A DNA stretch of 64,000 bases from Zonotrichia leucophrys gambelii (taxonomy: Eukaryota; Chordata; Aves; Passeriformes; Passerellidae). The notes under the pieces are model-generated. The model saw only the letters and a list, made by a program, of their open reading frames with translations, was not told where the DNA came from and did no database searches. The DNA is taken from contig NC_088170.1 in NCBI RefSeq assembly GCF_028769735.1, positions 43,940,585 to 44,004,584 of the forward strand, in the 5' to 3' direction. Each line of letters opens with the position of its first letter. Within the stretch, counting starts at the first letter, position 1. Both the position numbers and the translations under genes were made by a program. Below, in pieces: positions 48,470 to 61,065 of this stretch.

Positions 48470-49517
48470 AGCACTATTTATTAACAACTTGGAAATGGGA
48501 CTGAACAAGTTAGGTGACACAGTAGCAGAAGTTTACTGGGTTTTTAAATTCTGGAAAATTCTACAATCTTCAAGTAGCTAAAGAACCAAGATGATACTAG
48601 AAAACACCTCCAATGATACTAGAAGTAGTAAAATGAAAATTCATTATGAAAAAATAAATATGAGGAAACAGATTTCTGTTTCAGTGTACACTACAGCACC
48701 ATGAGAGTTTTTTGAAACAGAAAAGTGAAAGCAGTGAGAACCAGCAGAGAGACATTAGAGGGCTGGGCAATCACCAACCAGACGAAGTTCAACAAGAACA
48801 AGTACCAGATTCTGCACCTGGGACAAGACAACCCTGAATGTACAGACTGAGGAATGAGATCTGGAATGCAGGGCTGCCAACAGGGACCTGGGGGTTCTGG
48901 TTGAGGGGAAGTTTAATTTGAGTCAGCAGTGCCCTGGCAGCCAGGAGGGCCACCCCTGTCCTGGGGTGCATCAGGCACAGCATCACCAGCCAGGCAAGGG
49001 AGGGGATTGTCCTGCTCTGGGGCAGCCTCACCTCGAGTGCTGGGGCAGTTTTGGGAGCCACAATATAAGACGGACAAAAAGAAATTAGAGCATGTCCAAA
49101 GGAGGGCCACAAAGCTGGTGAAGGGTCTAGAAGGGAAGCCATATGAGGAGCAACTGAGGTCACCTGGCTGATTCAGTCTGGAGAAGAGGAGCTCATGGCT
49201 GCCTACAACTTCCTCACAAGAGCAAGTGAAGGGGCAGGCACTGATCCGCTCTTTGGTAACAGGACCTGAGGGAACAGCCTGAAGTTGTGTCAGGAGAGGT
49301 TTAGATTGAACATTAGGAAAAGGTTTTTCACTCAAAGGGTGGCTGGGCACTGGAACAGACTCTCCAGGGAAGCGGTCACAGTACTTGCCCAACCGAGTTC
49401 AGGAAGAGTTTGGATAATATTCTTGGAAACATGGTGTAACCCTTGGGATTGTCCTGTGCAAGGCCAGGAGTTGGCCTCAACTCTGTGGGTCCCTTCCACC
49501 TCAGGATATTCTATGAC
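48470..49517 (+). mobile_element. CR1 LINE, 5'-truncated, with the decayed C-terminal end of ORF2
   Basis: The part from about 48735 is a clear CR1: GAAGTTCAACAAGAACAAG, GGGACCTGGGGGTTCTGGTT, GGTGCATCAGGCACAGCATC, then AGGAGGGCCACAAAGCTGGT and GGTGGCTGGGCACTGGAACA, ending GGGTCCCTTCCACCTCAGG and ATTCTATGA, the CR1 terminus. Translated pieces such as [19 protein letters not shown] and RLNIRKRFFTQRVAGHWN are the C-terminal end of the CR1 reverse transcriptase polyprotein. They lie in different frames and are interrupted by stops, so the element is dead. The weaker stretch 48470-48735 resembles more upstream RT sequence, but this is less certain. It differs in subfamily from the copy at 29368-29753. 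Confidence 0.93.
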
Positions 49518-52500
49518 AACTGGGCAAGGTTGGTTTGTTTTTTTTTTTTGCATATACTATACAGCATAAAATTATTCCATTTGCCTCCAGATATATGACA
49601 CTACATTTTTTCTAGGAAACATCTAAGAAAAATCATCTGTCACAAGGATTGACTAAATTGTGTTTAAATAGATACAAGGTGATGCAAATTAAAAATAAAG
49701 TCCATAAACACTCTATATCATTCCCATAACATATCGGATCCTGATTACTCAAACTCTGAAGATCTGTTGAAAAGACTGAAAGATCTTCAAATTTAGCTGT
49801 CTAAAATCTACAATTATTCCATGGTCATTAACTTAAAAGCAAAATTCTTCAGAAGACCATTCTTTTTCTTTTACCAAATTTCTTCACACCATGAGGGAAA
49901 ATGAGTGATATGAAATTAAAAAATATAGGTCTCATATCATACACTGGGTACATTTGAATGTCTATTAGTGTGTTCAGGACTAAAAAAAAGAAAAATATCA
50001 CAGGAAAACAACTGACTGGTTCTAAGGCTGAACCAATAAATGGAAGGGAATAAAACAACTAACGAATTTCAGAATTTTATAGCTGCCAAAATTATATGAT
50101 ACATAGAGAGGATTTCATGCAGATATTCATAATTAAATAGGATATATTAAAATCTGATCAGGTTCCACTTTTTTCTCTATTACATAAAATGAAAGGAGTT
50201 TTAAATGAAAGAACAGCAAATGCAGAAGCAACATAGAAAAACATCTCTCTTACACAGCAATGGAACTGGCTGTCAATTCAGGTCATCAAGATAAAAACCA
50301 TAGCTACGTTTTAAAAAGAACTGCATAATTTTGTGACTGATAATAACATTTGTAGCTATGCCAGGTAAGACAATAAGGGTAATCAAATCTTATGCTTCAG
50401 GGTATGAGACAATGAATTGCAAGGTTTAGAAAGAAATGTGCAATGTCACGCAAAGGGGTAACATGCATTAGCCTTTTGGGAAGAGATTTACCTTCTTTTA
50501 AAATATCAAGAAATAGCCACTGCCAGAGGCATGGCACCAGACTACAGAGACCTGGTGTCTGATCTGCTGTGACAAATCCTTCGTTATTACAAGTTTGGCT
50601 TTGATAGACAATAGATTCTCCTGAGTCTTATGGAGCTGAATTCAAATTAAAAGCACATGCTCTGTGAAAGCATAGCTTGGAGGAAGGATCTGAAGGACAG
50701 AACTGTTAGCCAGTAATTAAGAGTTCCGTACTGTGCTTTCTGGCAGCAATTATTTTAACATAATTCTTAACAGAGTCTATTAAAGAGGAAATGCCAATTA
50801 GCAATAGCTTATTGCACAACAAAACAATGACTGCCGATATAATTTACTGCCATAAACTACAGAGAATTGACTGCTAAAAACAATTGGATGGGTAATTAAA
50901 AATGGGGGAGAGGAAGGAGATCTATATACATTTAACATGCAGAAGCCTGATGAAACTTCAGTTCCTACACAAAAAGCTCAATTCAGAATCATGTTAAACT
51001 ATGCAAGCTATGCATATTATTTGAAACACCTTTTAAATTAGAGTGAAATGATGATGTTTGCATACAATTTTTCATACTTGCCAACCACTCCATTTGAGAG
51101 AAATTTGTAAGCACACTGTTATTCCCTACACTTTACATCAACAAGAAGGACGCCAAAAGAAGAGGCAAAAAGGAGCCTTGATCTTAGCCAAACAATCTGG
51201 GTCCACACACAGAAGACAATTTTCTGTTATAAGGTTTTCTAGGAATACTGCAAATTCCTTCCTTGAACTACTGACCTTGATTTTCCAGCCAAGCTTGAGC
51301 CCTGTATTTTCCCTCATCCAGTTGTTCCATCAAAATGAAATATGAGTGACACAGAAAACATGCATCTAGTGTTGTGCAAAGAAAATGTGGAGTTAGGAAG
51401 GTGTTTCTGTGCAGGGCAAGTCTCCAAAAAGGTCTAAAGTCTGCTTTTCCAGGCTTATAAAAGTGTTTTAGAACTGCAAGCCTGGCAAAGATCTGTTAGT
51501 TGACTTTGCTTCTTAGTTCTCACAATTCAGAAGCAACCTCTGCATATTTCTACCTTACAGAAAACAATGGCAGCAGGAGGAATTACCTTTAGTCTGGAGA
51601 CTTAAGAGTGCCTGCACTACAACTACAACATCCCATTAAGCTGATAAAAGAAACCAACACAGGAACCTGGTATGCAGTAGCAATGATGCAGGCAAAAAGA
51701 CAAGACAGATGGAAAGAGAAGTGTGAAGTTTGCAGTCATAAGAGCCGCACTGTTTTGCAATCAAGATGTTCAGCTATGTGGAAACACAGTTTGGCAGTGT
51801 CATCACCTAGAAGACTCTAGTTCCCCTAAGACTGAAAGGAAGGAAGAGAAAGAAAAACTATGCTCCTGCTTTCCCCCTAGAGGGTGGAAAAAAAAATGAA
51901 ATGAGAAATTCTTTTATGGTTATATTTTTGTTAGCGTGATAGCTAGAGACCATCTGCAGACCATTTTTGAATATGTCTGATTTTGTTTACAAAAACCCTC
52001 TTACTTTCTTAGTTTCTAGTTTTAAGCCTTTTTTGGGTACCTAAAAACAGACTGGAATTCTTTGGGTCCTTGTATTGAATCTGTGAATTAATTATCTCTT
52101 GCTTCAATAAATTAGAAGTAATTTTTGCTTTTAAAAAGAGAACATAACTCAAATGTGTTTTGTCTACCTCAGAGTGAGCTCATGCTTTCTGAAGTTGTGG
52201 GTCACAGGCAGCACTGCAGAAGATGGCATATATTTATTGATGAACCATATGATTGATCTGGTTTAAATTTTAGAAGAGATTTAGCCTTCCTCTGGAGAAA
52301 AAGCAGCTTTTATTTTTCCTTCAGACACATCGTCAGTGAAATTTTAGCATAGTCAGCTGCCATAAATAAAAGAAAAAAATCATCAAACCTGATATTGGAA
52401 ATAAATAATGGTTATAAATATCCTGTGGGCCTGATTTGATTGTTAGTGAAATCAAGTAATTACTTGCTTGACCTCATCTTCTCAGATGATGTGTTAATCC

Positions 52501-55500
52501 CCTTCTTATAAACTATTAGCATACCTAGTAGGTTCACTAACATATAAAAGAAAAACAGAGCTGAAGGATTTTTTAGATTTTTCCCTTTTAAAATAGCACT
52601 AAAATATTTCTTTTAATTCTACATATTTATTGGGGTTAAGCTCTGGTAATATGTGTAATAAAGAAGTGAAAGGCCTAAGAGTGTCTTCTAAATCTAAGAA
52701 GCCAGACATTTCTTTCTTATTAGACTCCCTATCCAGATACACAGAATTTTATCAAACTGTTATTTTCATCAAAACTTCCCAAAAGGATTGTCTGCTTCTG
52801 CTTCAAAATCTACTATTGTTACTGAGAAGATGCATTTTTGGAATGTAACACAGTCACCATAAACACTGTTCAGATTCCCTATTAGACTTGCTCCAAAACA
52901 CTCTGTTAAACACATATATTTATATAGCTTTCAATTCTTTTGCTACTGTTTAGTAGAAAACATTATAGGTTGTATAAAAAAAGATATTAGACAACCACAG
53001 ACTTGAAACAGACACCAAGATGTTACCACTATGTGCACAGAGAAATAGATATATTTCTGTGACATCTCACAGCACAGACACCTCTACACTGGTATGAGCA
53101 TCATAGATTCTTGGGAATGCAGATATAGAGTTTTTGTTTAAAACTGGCATCTTGTTCCTAGTAAGCTTTAAATTTTAATGAAATACAGAATACTAAATAA
53201 CTAAACAGAGCAGCAAACTTTCCTCCAAAACGAGATGGAGCTCAAAGCTAGGTTTATTCAAATAATATTACTGATAAGAGTTCCTATTTAGATTTTCTTC
53301 TATGCTAGTCTAGAAAAAATGCTTTTAAATTTGAGTCATTAAATCCTAAACTGTGAAATACAGTTCTCTTGAAGACAAAAGAAAACAGGTTTTTTTCTGG
53401 CTGTTTAGTTTGAGTGCTGAAAGGATGTATCTGACTAAACAACTCAAGTAGCACTAGGCTACTCTGGACAGAATAGCCACAACTCAAAAATAAACTTCTC
53501 AAAAGCATTCTTAGAGATGTATGTGCTGTTCTTATGGAAATGCTTCTTCAGAGAATTGGCTAACATAAAGATATTACTCTTAGATAACAAACCCTTTATT
53601 CCCGATGAATGTGCCCATTCCTCTTTTTTTTTCCCTTTTTCATACCAAATTAAGTGCAGATACTATCACTGCCATATATCTTTAACCTGCCCCAAAAAGC
53701 TGATGTGAAGGGTTTGAAGAATACTACAACACCAAAACTTGCACTTCTGCTTTGAAAATAGAAAATGTAGACAGTGTTGTTTCCTAGATGTAGGAGACAG
53801 AAGTTCTGCCCAAGCTATACCTCTACCCTTGTATATATTATGACATCATAATGGCTCCATCAGCTATAATAAAAAATGAATTCCCTTGACATATATTACC
53901 CGTAAGTGCAGTGTAGTAAATAAATGATTCATGCAAGTTCAATTACAAGGGTATGATGTCTATAAATGCTAAGTACCTGCAAGATACCAACAGTAAAGGA
54001 AATGAACCCATGCAGTGTTAAAAATGCCTTTCAGCTAAGATTTCTGACCATACCTTTGATCTCTTTTTACATGATTTTACATGTCTTTTACTAAACACAC
54101 ATGGTAGCAGTCAACTAGAAGGTTACATGCAGAGTAGTGTTTCTATCCTTACTATGGATAAATCTAAAAATAGAACTAGGTTGCTCTTTGGCTCCAGAGG
54201 CAGTAAAGAAATCTTTTAAAGAACTGGAACTCCCAATGAATTTAAGACTCCATTTCTGCTTTCTGTAGGTTAAATTACTAAACCTTTAAAATAAAAAAAT
54301 CTCTACCCATGATGATTTACATACATGCAGTCTAAATACAGTATCTTTTATCTTCATGTATTTTGTTTCCTAAATATATGTAAGATCACATTACAAACAC
54401 AGTTTCTTATATTTTGTAACTATTTATAGGAAACAATGGCTCAAGGAGTAGCTGATCTACTCTAAATCATGTCTAGTCTATAATCCTCAGCAAAAACATT
54501 TCTAAGTCTACGTACATTGTACAAGACAATCACTCATGGTAGGAATTTTTGAATATTGTTAGCAAAAAACTAATTTCTGAATGGATTTGGAGAAACGATG
54601 TTGTTTTATGCAGGCTTACAGTTATCCATTTACCCACAAATGAAATAAGGATTGTCACAAGGACTTCCTAAATTTAATCCCCACCTCTACTAGGAGACAG
54701 CACTAGATGGGTTAAAGAGGTCTTTCAGGAGAACAGAGTATCACTGGTAAGTCATTACTATATCTGGTCTTACCCCAGTGTTAAAAAGTGGAACAAAGAA
54801 CATAGCACATAGTTTGAATATACCCTCCACAAGTGTATATTGTCATAATTAGTAGCAACTTGAATATTTTGGGTAGTGACTTAAATAAAAAAAATGAACT
54901 TTGAACTTACATTAAACTCTCAGTTTTCACAATTTCCTACAAAACCGGTTCCAGAGATAAAATAAAGCCCCCAGACCAACCTTCTTGAACTCATTTACTA
55001 TTCTTTTTATTTACCTAGATTTTAATTCATGCAAAATTCCTCAAAATACTCATCTAGTACTAGCAATGCAACCACAAGACTTTTTGAGATTGTTTTGATG
55101 GATGAAGGTGAATTTATATTTTTTAGGGTTCCACTTGACAATAAACAGCATATTTTAATGTCTTCTCTGTTATTGTGTTTAGTTGCATTTTCAATACAAT
55201 TAGAAAAATCAACAATAAATTAGGAAATTTCATGTCTTCTGGACAGGGCATTGAAGCTTCCATGTTTGATTGCAAGAGTTTTACAAGTCTACTTTTAGCA
55301 ACTGAGTCTTGAAATATCTTTCACCCAACCCAAAAGGCAGATGCCTGCAGGGTGGATCAAAACTTCGTAATGCGAGAAATGAGAAATGCAAATGTCAGTT
55401 TGCTTATTTCACTGTTATGGCCATGAAAGTAGAAAAAATAATTTGTCTAGCACAGGAATCTCTCACTGTAATAAAATAAATGTGTGAGAATAAGGACAGA

Positions 55501-58500
55501 TAGAGTTCAAAATTGCACTGTACAAGGAAATAATACACATATTTACATTCAAAGTATTTGAGTCCACAAGGTGAGGGACTGACATTCAGAGGACATTTTT
55601 ACCATAAGCAATATCAAGGAAAAATACCACTTCTAGGTTTGATGCTCTTTTGATATCAAAACAGTATAAGACAGCTGCTGAACATGAACAGAAAGTTGCA
55701 GTACATTTTGTTCACTTTTTTAACATATGGCTGTAAACTATTAGAACTTACAGTATCTGCCAGAAAAAAAAAATCTTAGGCCAACATATCCTTAAGTATT
55801 TTTAAGTGGAACTAACTAAGCCTGCTGTCTAAGACTAAAACACTTGAGTATGCAATTCCCCAATACTGTACCAAAAATTTGCTGGGAGAGATTATTCATA
55901 AAATATCAATGCATCATTATTTATTAATGAATTTTAAAGTGACACAATCCTCTTCAACTCCTCTTTTCACACATGCACAGCTTGATTCTAAGCAAAGATG
56001 CAAATAAAATAAAAAGGAGGCAAATTATTTGAACTTATTTTATAGCAGCCAAATGATCTGAACTGCAGGGCGGTGAAGTGTTTTTATACAAGAAAGATGC
56101 ATCAGGGCTTCTGCCAAATTTTATGAAGTAGTAATAATATTGTCTGATATGTATATTTCTTCTAAACCCTTAAATGGATTTAAAGGCTGATCCTTATACT
56201 CACCTCCCTTGAAAACTCTACCATATTGCAGCATTTATCTTTATGAATTCCTTCAGTGGTTTTTAATTTCACATTTTCCCTTTCTTTTTAAAGCAGTAAA
56301 CATTGTTGTAGAGCTGTATTAAAAATAGATATACACTATTAACTTAGATCACAAGTGTAAACAGAGGCTACCACTAGCAATTCTGCACACTGATTTTTTT
56401 TTTAATTATGAAAAAAATAAGCAAACTTCACATGGGATTTACTTCTAGTTTAGTACTGTGATTAATTTGGTGTTTGTCTAGGAATATGAGGCCCCTAAAT
56501 ATCCTTTCAGGGATAGCTGGAAGAATCACACTACCAGTTTTTATTAAGCCACCGTTCTCATTGCAAGTTCCAGCATATGCCATAAGATCCACAGACAGTT
56601 TAGAAAGGCAGAAACACAGGCAGTCCACTCAAAAAGGCACCTGAACTGCCCATACTCATGTTCTTCACAAGTCTGTGCTTGGACAATGGGAAGCAGCTCG
56701 GGATTCAGAACTACCTTGGATTCTTGAGGCACTTGAAAGAAAACACCACACACTCAACTTCCCAGTGTGCTGCAGCTTTACCTCCTGGAACTTTTATCTC
56801 TTAAGGATACAGCAGCAGGGCTACAGGAAGGTTATGTGTAGTCAGAGAACCAAAGGCAGAGATGTTCATACACATCTTTGTCTTGATCAAGATGCACAGA
56901 GACTGTTGAAGACTGAGTCTGCACTACCAGTTGTGGCAAAAATGCAGTTGCAAATCAAAAATCTCAGTCACAGTTCTGCTCCTGATGTCCACACTCAAAT
57001 GCTATAGAAACATGGGGAAAACATGCTCTTCCCATAACCCACTCTAAGAATAATCAATATTTCTAAAATGGCAAATACAGCTCCCTGTTCACTCAGACTC
57101 AAACAACACCAAGCACTTACTGCTGAAATGGAGAAGGAACCTGTCCCAGCAATTCTGCTGTTAGAGCATGTGTCTCCTGAGTCCCCCTAAAAAGGTCAAG
57201 GAGAAGGATAAACTTAGCTCCTCTAACACATCTTCTGGAGGAGATGATCTCCATCTCCTCACTGTGGAGAGAAGCTACAAAGATCAATCTTACTTGGTGA
57301 ATACCCATTGTAAATATGCAATTAAATAGATATTACTGTAGCTTGAACAGACCATTAAGTGAGTAAACTACAAGTATCTTAGCAGACCAAGGCCACAGAA
57401 ACCCTCACTTCTTGGATCCCCTTGTTCCCTAAGGAGTTTCTGCTAGCAAGTCTTAGGTTCTTGCAGATGAGTGCATATAACCAAATAAAAAGCTGACATT
57501 ATTTTAAGAGGTTTAATTAGCTTAAATAGAAAAATCTTAGAGGGATATCATTTAGAATATTTGCTTTCTCAATTCTTTTGACTCGATTATTTTTTCCTCA
57601 CACTTGGGTAGCTCTTTCAGTCTACGTTGTACTTTTTTAGATTAAATTAAGGTTAGCAAAGATAGGACTAAGAGATTTACCAGGTTTTTCTGTTGTCTTA
57701 AGATTCAACACAAAGGAATACTTCAAAAATTCTAATAAAAACTTAAGAAATTAAGATTTACCAGACAGGCTTGAAATCCAGCTTTCCAAACTGCAAATGT
57801 CTGGTGATATTAAGACCAGAAATACTCCAGGGGAAATAAAATTGCTCTAGATTGCATTTTTCACATGTTGGAATCAGTGTTCAGATTGCCCAACGATTCA
57901 ACTAATCTTTTTAATGACACCTTGCAACAGGCAATTGTAAAGGTGATCCTGCTGTTGCAGTAATGGACAATCTGACTCCTGTTTGATATGGTGGCTATTT
58001 TCTGAGCCATCATTATATCTGTAAAGGTACCAGTTTTGAAACTAGCAGTTTATTGCTACAGATGATCTGCTTCAAATGTGATAGATATCATTCTCTCATG
58101 CCCATCAGATTTGCATCTCTATTTTCTTCTTATCCATTTTTCTTTTGCATCTCGAGGCAACCTTGTGCATTAGTGCTATTCAGTATGGCAGAGCCTCACA
58201 TTAAAGCATCAGTGTTGTAAGTGTGGATTTGCCATACAGTTCCATCTTGGAATAAAATATGCCAGTATTTTACTAAAATAAGTTCTACCACTGGAAATAA
58301 ACACCAAGAGAAATACTTTTCCATACAGCATTCCTTTTATTTTCAAGAGCCCTGCTTAAGAAAGACCTGCAATTGACTGATTACTTAGCAACCTCACCGA
58401 GGCTGATAGACTCACACTGTGATAATGGAACTATCAATGCAGTTATAATGTACTTACACTCTGTAGATAGCTGTTTCAAATGGAGCAACATTCCCTTCCA

Positions 58501-58992
58501 GCCCAATGCTTCTCTGCAAGGCTGGAAGGCCTGGTAAAGATTGAATAGATACCCTTTAAAAGAACAAGTTAATACAAGGTTTCACTGACCACTGGTCCTC
58601 TGTGCTGCATTAAATGTTGCTGAGGCCAATTTTTTTTTCCATTCTATTTTCTTATTTAACATCAAGTTTTAAACTGGTTTTCTGTGGTGAAGAGCAAAGT
58701 AATAAACATCTCTAATGTATTTCCCTACTTTATATTACTTCTCAGTAAAAATATCAACATAACCAATGATTACCAAGTAACCATCTTCCATGCTATTAGC
58801 ATGCAATACAGCCCAAGTCTTTTAATGAGATATTTCACAAAGCAGACCAGTCTACATCATGAGGATATAATTTCCATCAAAAAGGTACTTATTTCGTTGT
58901 AAAATGTGACAAAAGGGCAGCATTTACAAAAGTGCATGAACAGCAGTCAAATCTAAGACCCAAACTTCACCATCTATATCTGAAACACAGAC
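49518..58992. other. Long intronic stretch, no gene seen
   Basis: No exon, RNA gene or clear transposon was found in about 9.5 kb. A T-run follows the CR1 at 49536-49549. A motif-rich block that may be conserved lies at about 50500-50900. Otherwise it is AT-rich sequence with short chance frames, the longest being 110 codons at 56675-57007 with no domain. Confidence 0.65.
50500..50900. promoter_or_regulatory. Candidate conserved noncoding element
   Basis: This is a dense set of homeobox-like core sites (CAGTAATTAAG near 50713, CCAATTAGCAATAGC near 50795, GGTAATTAAAAA near 50891) mixed with AACAATGACTGCC and CAGCAATTATTTTAAC. It has no repeats and no coding frame. This is texture-based inference. 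Confidence 0.35.
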
Positions 58993-59401
58993 TGTCTCAA
59001 GGCAACCCCCAGCTAAGGAATAACTTGCATTGACTCCATGATTCAGAAGGCTGAACAATTGCTTTATTATGCTATACTGTATTACACTACATACTAATAC
59101 TATACTCTATACTAAACTATACTAAAGAAAAACCTATGACCCTTTTCAGAAAGTCACCACACAGCTTTGATCCAATTGGTCAATCAATCAAAACAACCAT
59201 CACCAGAGTCCAATTAACAAATCACTTTTTTTGTAAATAATCTCCATGACACATTCTTCATGTGCCAAATAGCAAGAGCAGCAAATAGAGATAAGAATTG
59301 TTTTCATCTCCTTCTCTGAGCTTTCTCACTGCCTTCCCCAGGAGAAATCCTGGGAAGGTTGTGCCTGCTGCTCCCTGTGAAGCCAGCTGTGGCCACAAAC
59401 A
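58993..59401 (-). mobile_element. Solo ERV LTR (passerine-type), minus strand
   Basis: Read on the minus strand, the block starts TGTTTGTGG and ends GAGACA, fitting TG...CA LTR termini over about 409 bp. In order it has a CCCAGGATTTCTCCTGGGG-like motif, AACAATTCTTATCTCT, a TTTAGTATAG-rich stretch, a polyadenylation signal AATAAA (59068-59063) and then CAGCCTTCTGAATCATGG in the presumed R/U5. I know this arrangement as an abundant songbird retroviral LTR. No internal retroviral region or partner LTR is present, and flanking bases show no clear target-site duplication. It is noncoding and old. Confidence 0.78.
59060..59126. repeat. Degenerate (TACTA/TATAC)n stretch inside the LTR
   Basis: Irregular repeats of ACTATAC and TACTA occupy 59069-59125, next to the LTR polyadenylation signal. 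This part is often expanded in this LTR type, so it is best treated as part of the element. Confidence 0.7.
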
Positions 59402-59520
59402 TATCATAAAAAAACACCCCAAACAAATCAAACCAAACCAACCAACACAACAAAAAACCCCCACATGCACATGCCCCCCAAACCCCAAATACAACTAAAA
59501 CCAACTAAAAAAAACCCCAG
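59402..59520. repeat. C/A-rich low-complexity tract (G/T-rich on minus)
   Basis: About 120 bp consist nearly only of A and C, with CCAAACCAA-type words, directly beside the 5' end of the minus-strand LTR. It resembles the tract at 45358-45535 in composition but not in exact sequence. Confidence 0.85.
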
Positions 59521-60485
59521 ACCCACACTTCCACCTCATTATGAAGAGCATGGATGGCTCAGCTCAGATCCAAAAAATGCACTCCATCCCCCAAAGAGTG
59601 GCTTCATTCACCACTCCTGGGGCCAAGCCCTACTTCATGAATGAGATGGTCTGAGAAACTGGTAATTCATATAAGCCAAAGTTGTGCCCTGTAATAATAT
59701 ATGTAGTGAAGGTATATGTAGCATTCAAAAAATAAATGTCACAGGGCTCAGGCCATACTGGCTACATTAATACAATCACAGTGGGGCTCACAAAAATCTT
59801 ACCTAGTTTTAAAGTTCTTTGGCATACAAAGAAATGAACACACATCACAGATGACCTAGCTGCCCCTCAGTACCAGCACATCATTTGACACCTGCCCTAA
59901 ACACCTCCATTCCTCCAGTGTAACCTTTATCATTTAGGTATCTAAACATACTCATCTAGACTTCACAGGTAGTCTCTCTGGGGACACACAGGCATCTCTC
60001 GAGATCCTTTTGTTTTTTACCTCAAATACAGTGCTCTGGCAGAGATGGCCATTGCCTTAGAGACTTTACACAGAGCCTGGTTTAAACACATTTCAAAACT
60101 ATAATGCCTCAATTTGGCTTGTGAAGCCATGCAAAAGGAATCATTCCTCAATAGAACCTAAACTTGTTGTAAGCTTGATTTATAGTCAATTTTAGTTTTA
60201 TTACTAGTAGCAATTCACAGTGCATCTAAGTAAAACATCTTCAATGGGCTATAATACAATTTTTTTTTTTTAGATAAACCCCTCCACACCACCTTCAAAG
60301 TAGCAGATTATTGGCACAAAAGAGGAAAAGAAAATCAGCGTAGCTGTATAGACTTCATATTATTCAGGGCAAAAAAAGTCAAATAATGTTACTAGGTAAT
60401 ATGCTCTCAGGTTGGCCACTGAACAGTATATAATGAAACAACTGAAGTACATTGAGAATTTAGAGAGAATGAAGGATTTGGAGAC
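59521..60485. other. Intronic sequence, no gene seen
   Basis: No exon, RNA gene or transposon was recognised. A T11-T12 run lies near 60260. Confidence 0.65.
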
Positions 60486-61065
60486 AAGAGATCAAGCATA
60501 GCATCTGTCCTTAAAAATGGAAGAAGCAGTCAGAAAGAAGTGAAAAGCAGTCCTCTCCTTCAATAACTTGAAAGACAATAAAACAAATTATTAAACAATC
60601 GATTTTTAAAGACCTTAAGGATAATGTGATAAGGAACGCACAATTTGGGTTTTCCAAGAAGAACTCAGGCCAATCTCATTTTCTTCTCTGACGGACCAAC
60701 TGCTGTATTGGATAAGGAACAGGCAGTAGATGTGATATAGCCTGACCACTGAAGCTGTTGATGCTGTCACACGTGACATTGCCAGAAGCAGAAGAGAGAA
60801 ATATGGTCAAGATAGACTTGCACTCAATTTAAAGGATTTATCAGCTCTTCTCCATCAAGCTGAGAAAAGGCATAAAGAAAATCTGCAATTACTTGTCTCA
60901 GGTCCTGGAAAACCTGCCATTTTTATGAATGGCTTAGATGAAAATAGTTTGTATGTGTATAAACCCTGCAGATGTCACTGTGTGGACAAATTTTTTGCAA
61001 TTTTAAGACCAACTTTGAAAAATCTGGACTGGACAATGCACAAGCACATAAATATATTGGGAACA
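60486..61065 (+). mobile_element. Ancient CR1/L3-type LINE relic, reverse transcriptase region
   Basis: The order of motifs matches the central RT region of old amniote CR1 elements: ACAAATTATTAAACAATCGA (about 60583), CCAATCTCATTTTCTTCTC (about 60671), then TTGGATAAGGAACAGGCAGT and GATGTGATATA (about 60707-60740), the RT motif A region in decayed form, GAGAAATATGGTCAAG (about 60796), and GCAGATGTCACTGTG (about 60969), the place of the FADD (motif C) block. Frames are broken by stops. It is much more diverged than the other CR1 copies here and probably predates them by far. Confidence 0.75.

Noticed and set aside
48913..49392. 159-codon minus-strand frame
   Set aside because: It is antisense to the CR1 ORF2 remnant; the real coding relic is on the plus strand.
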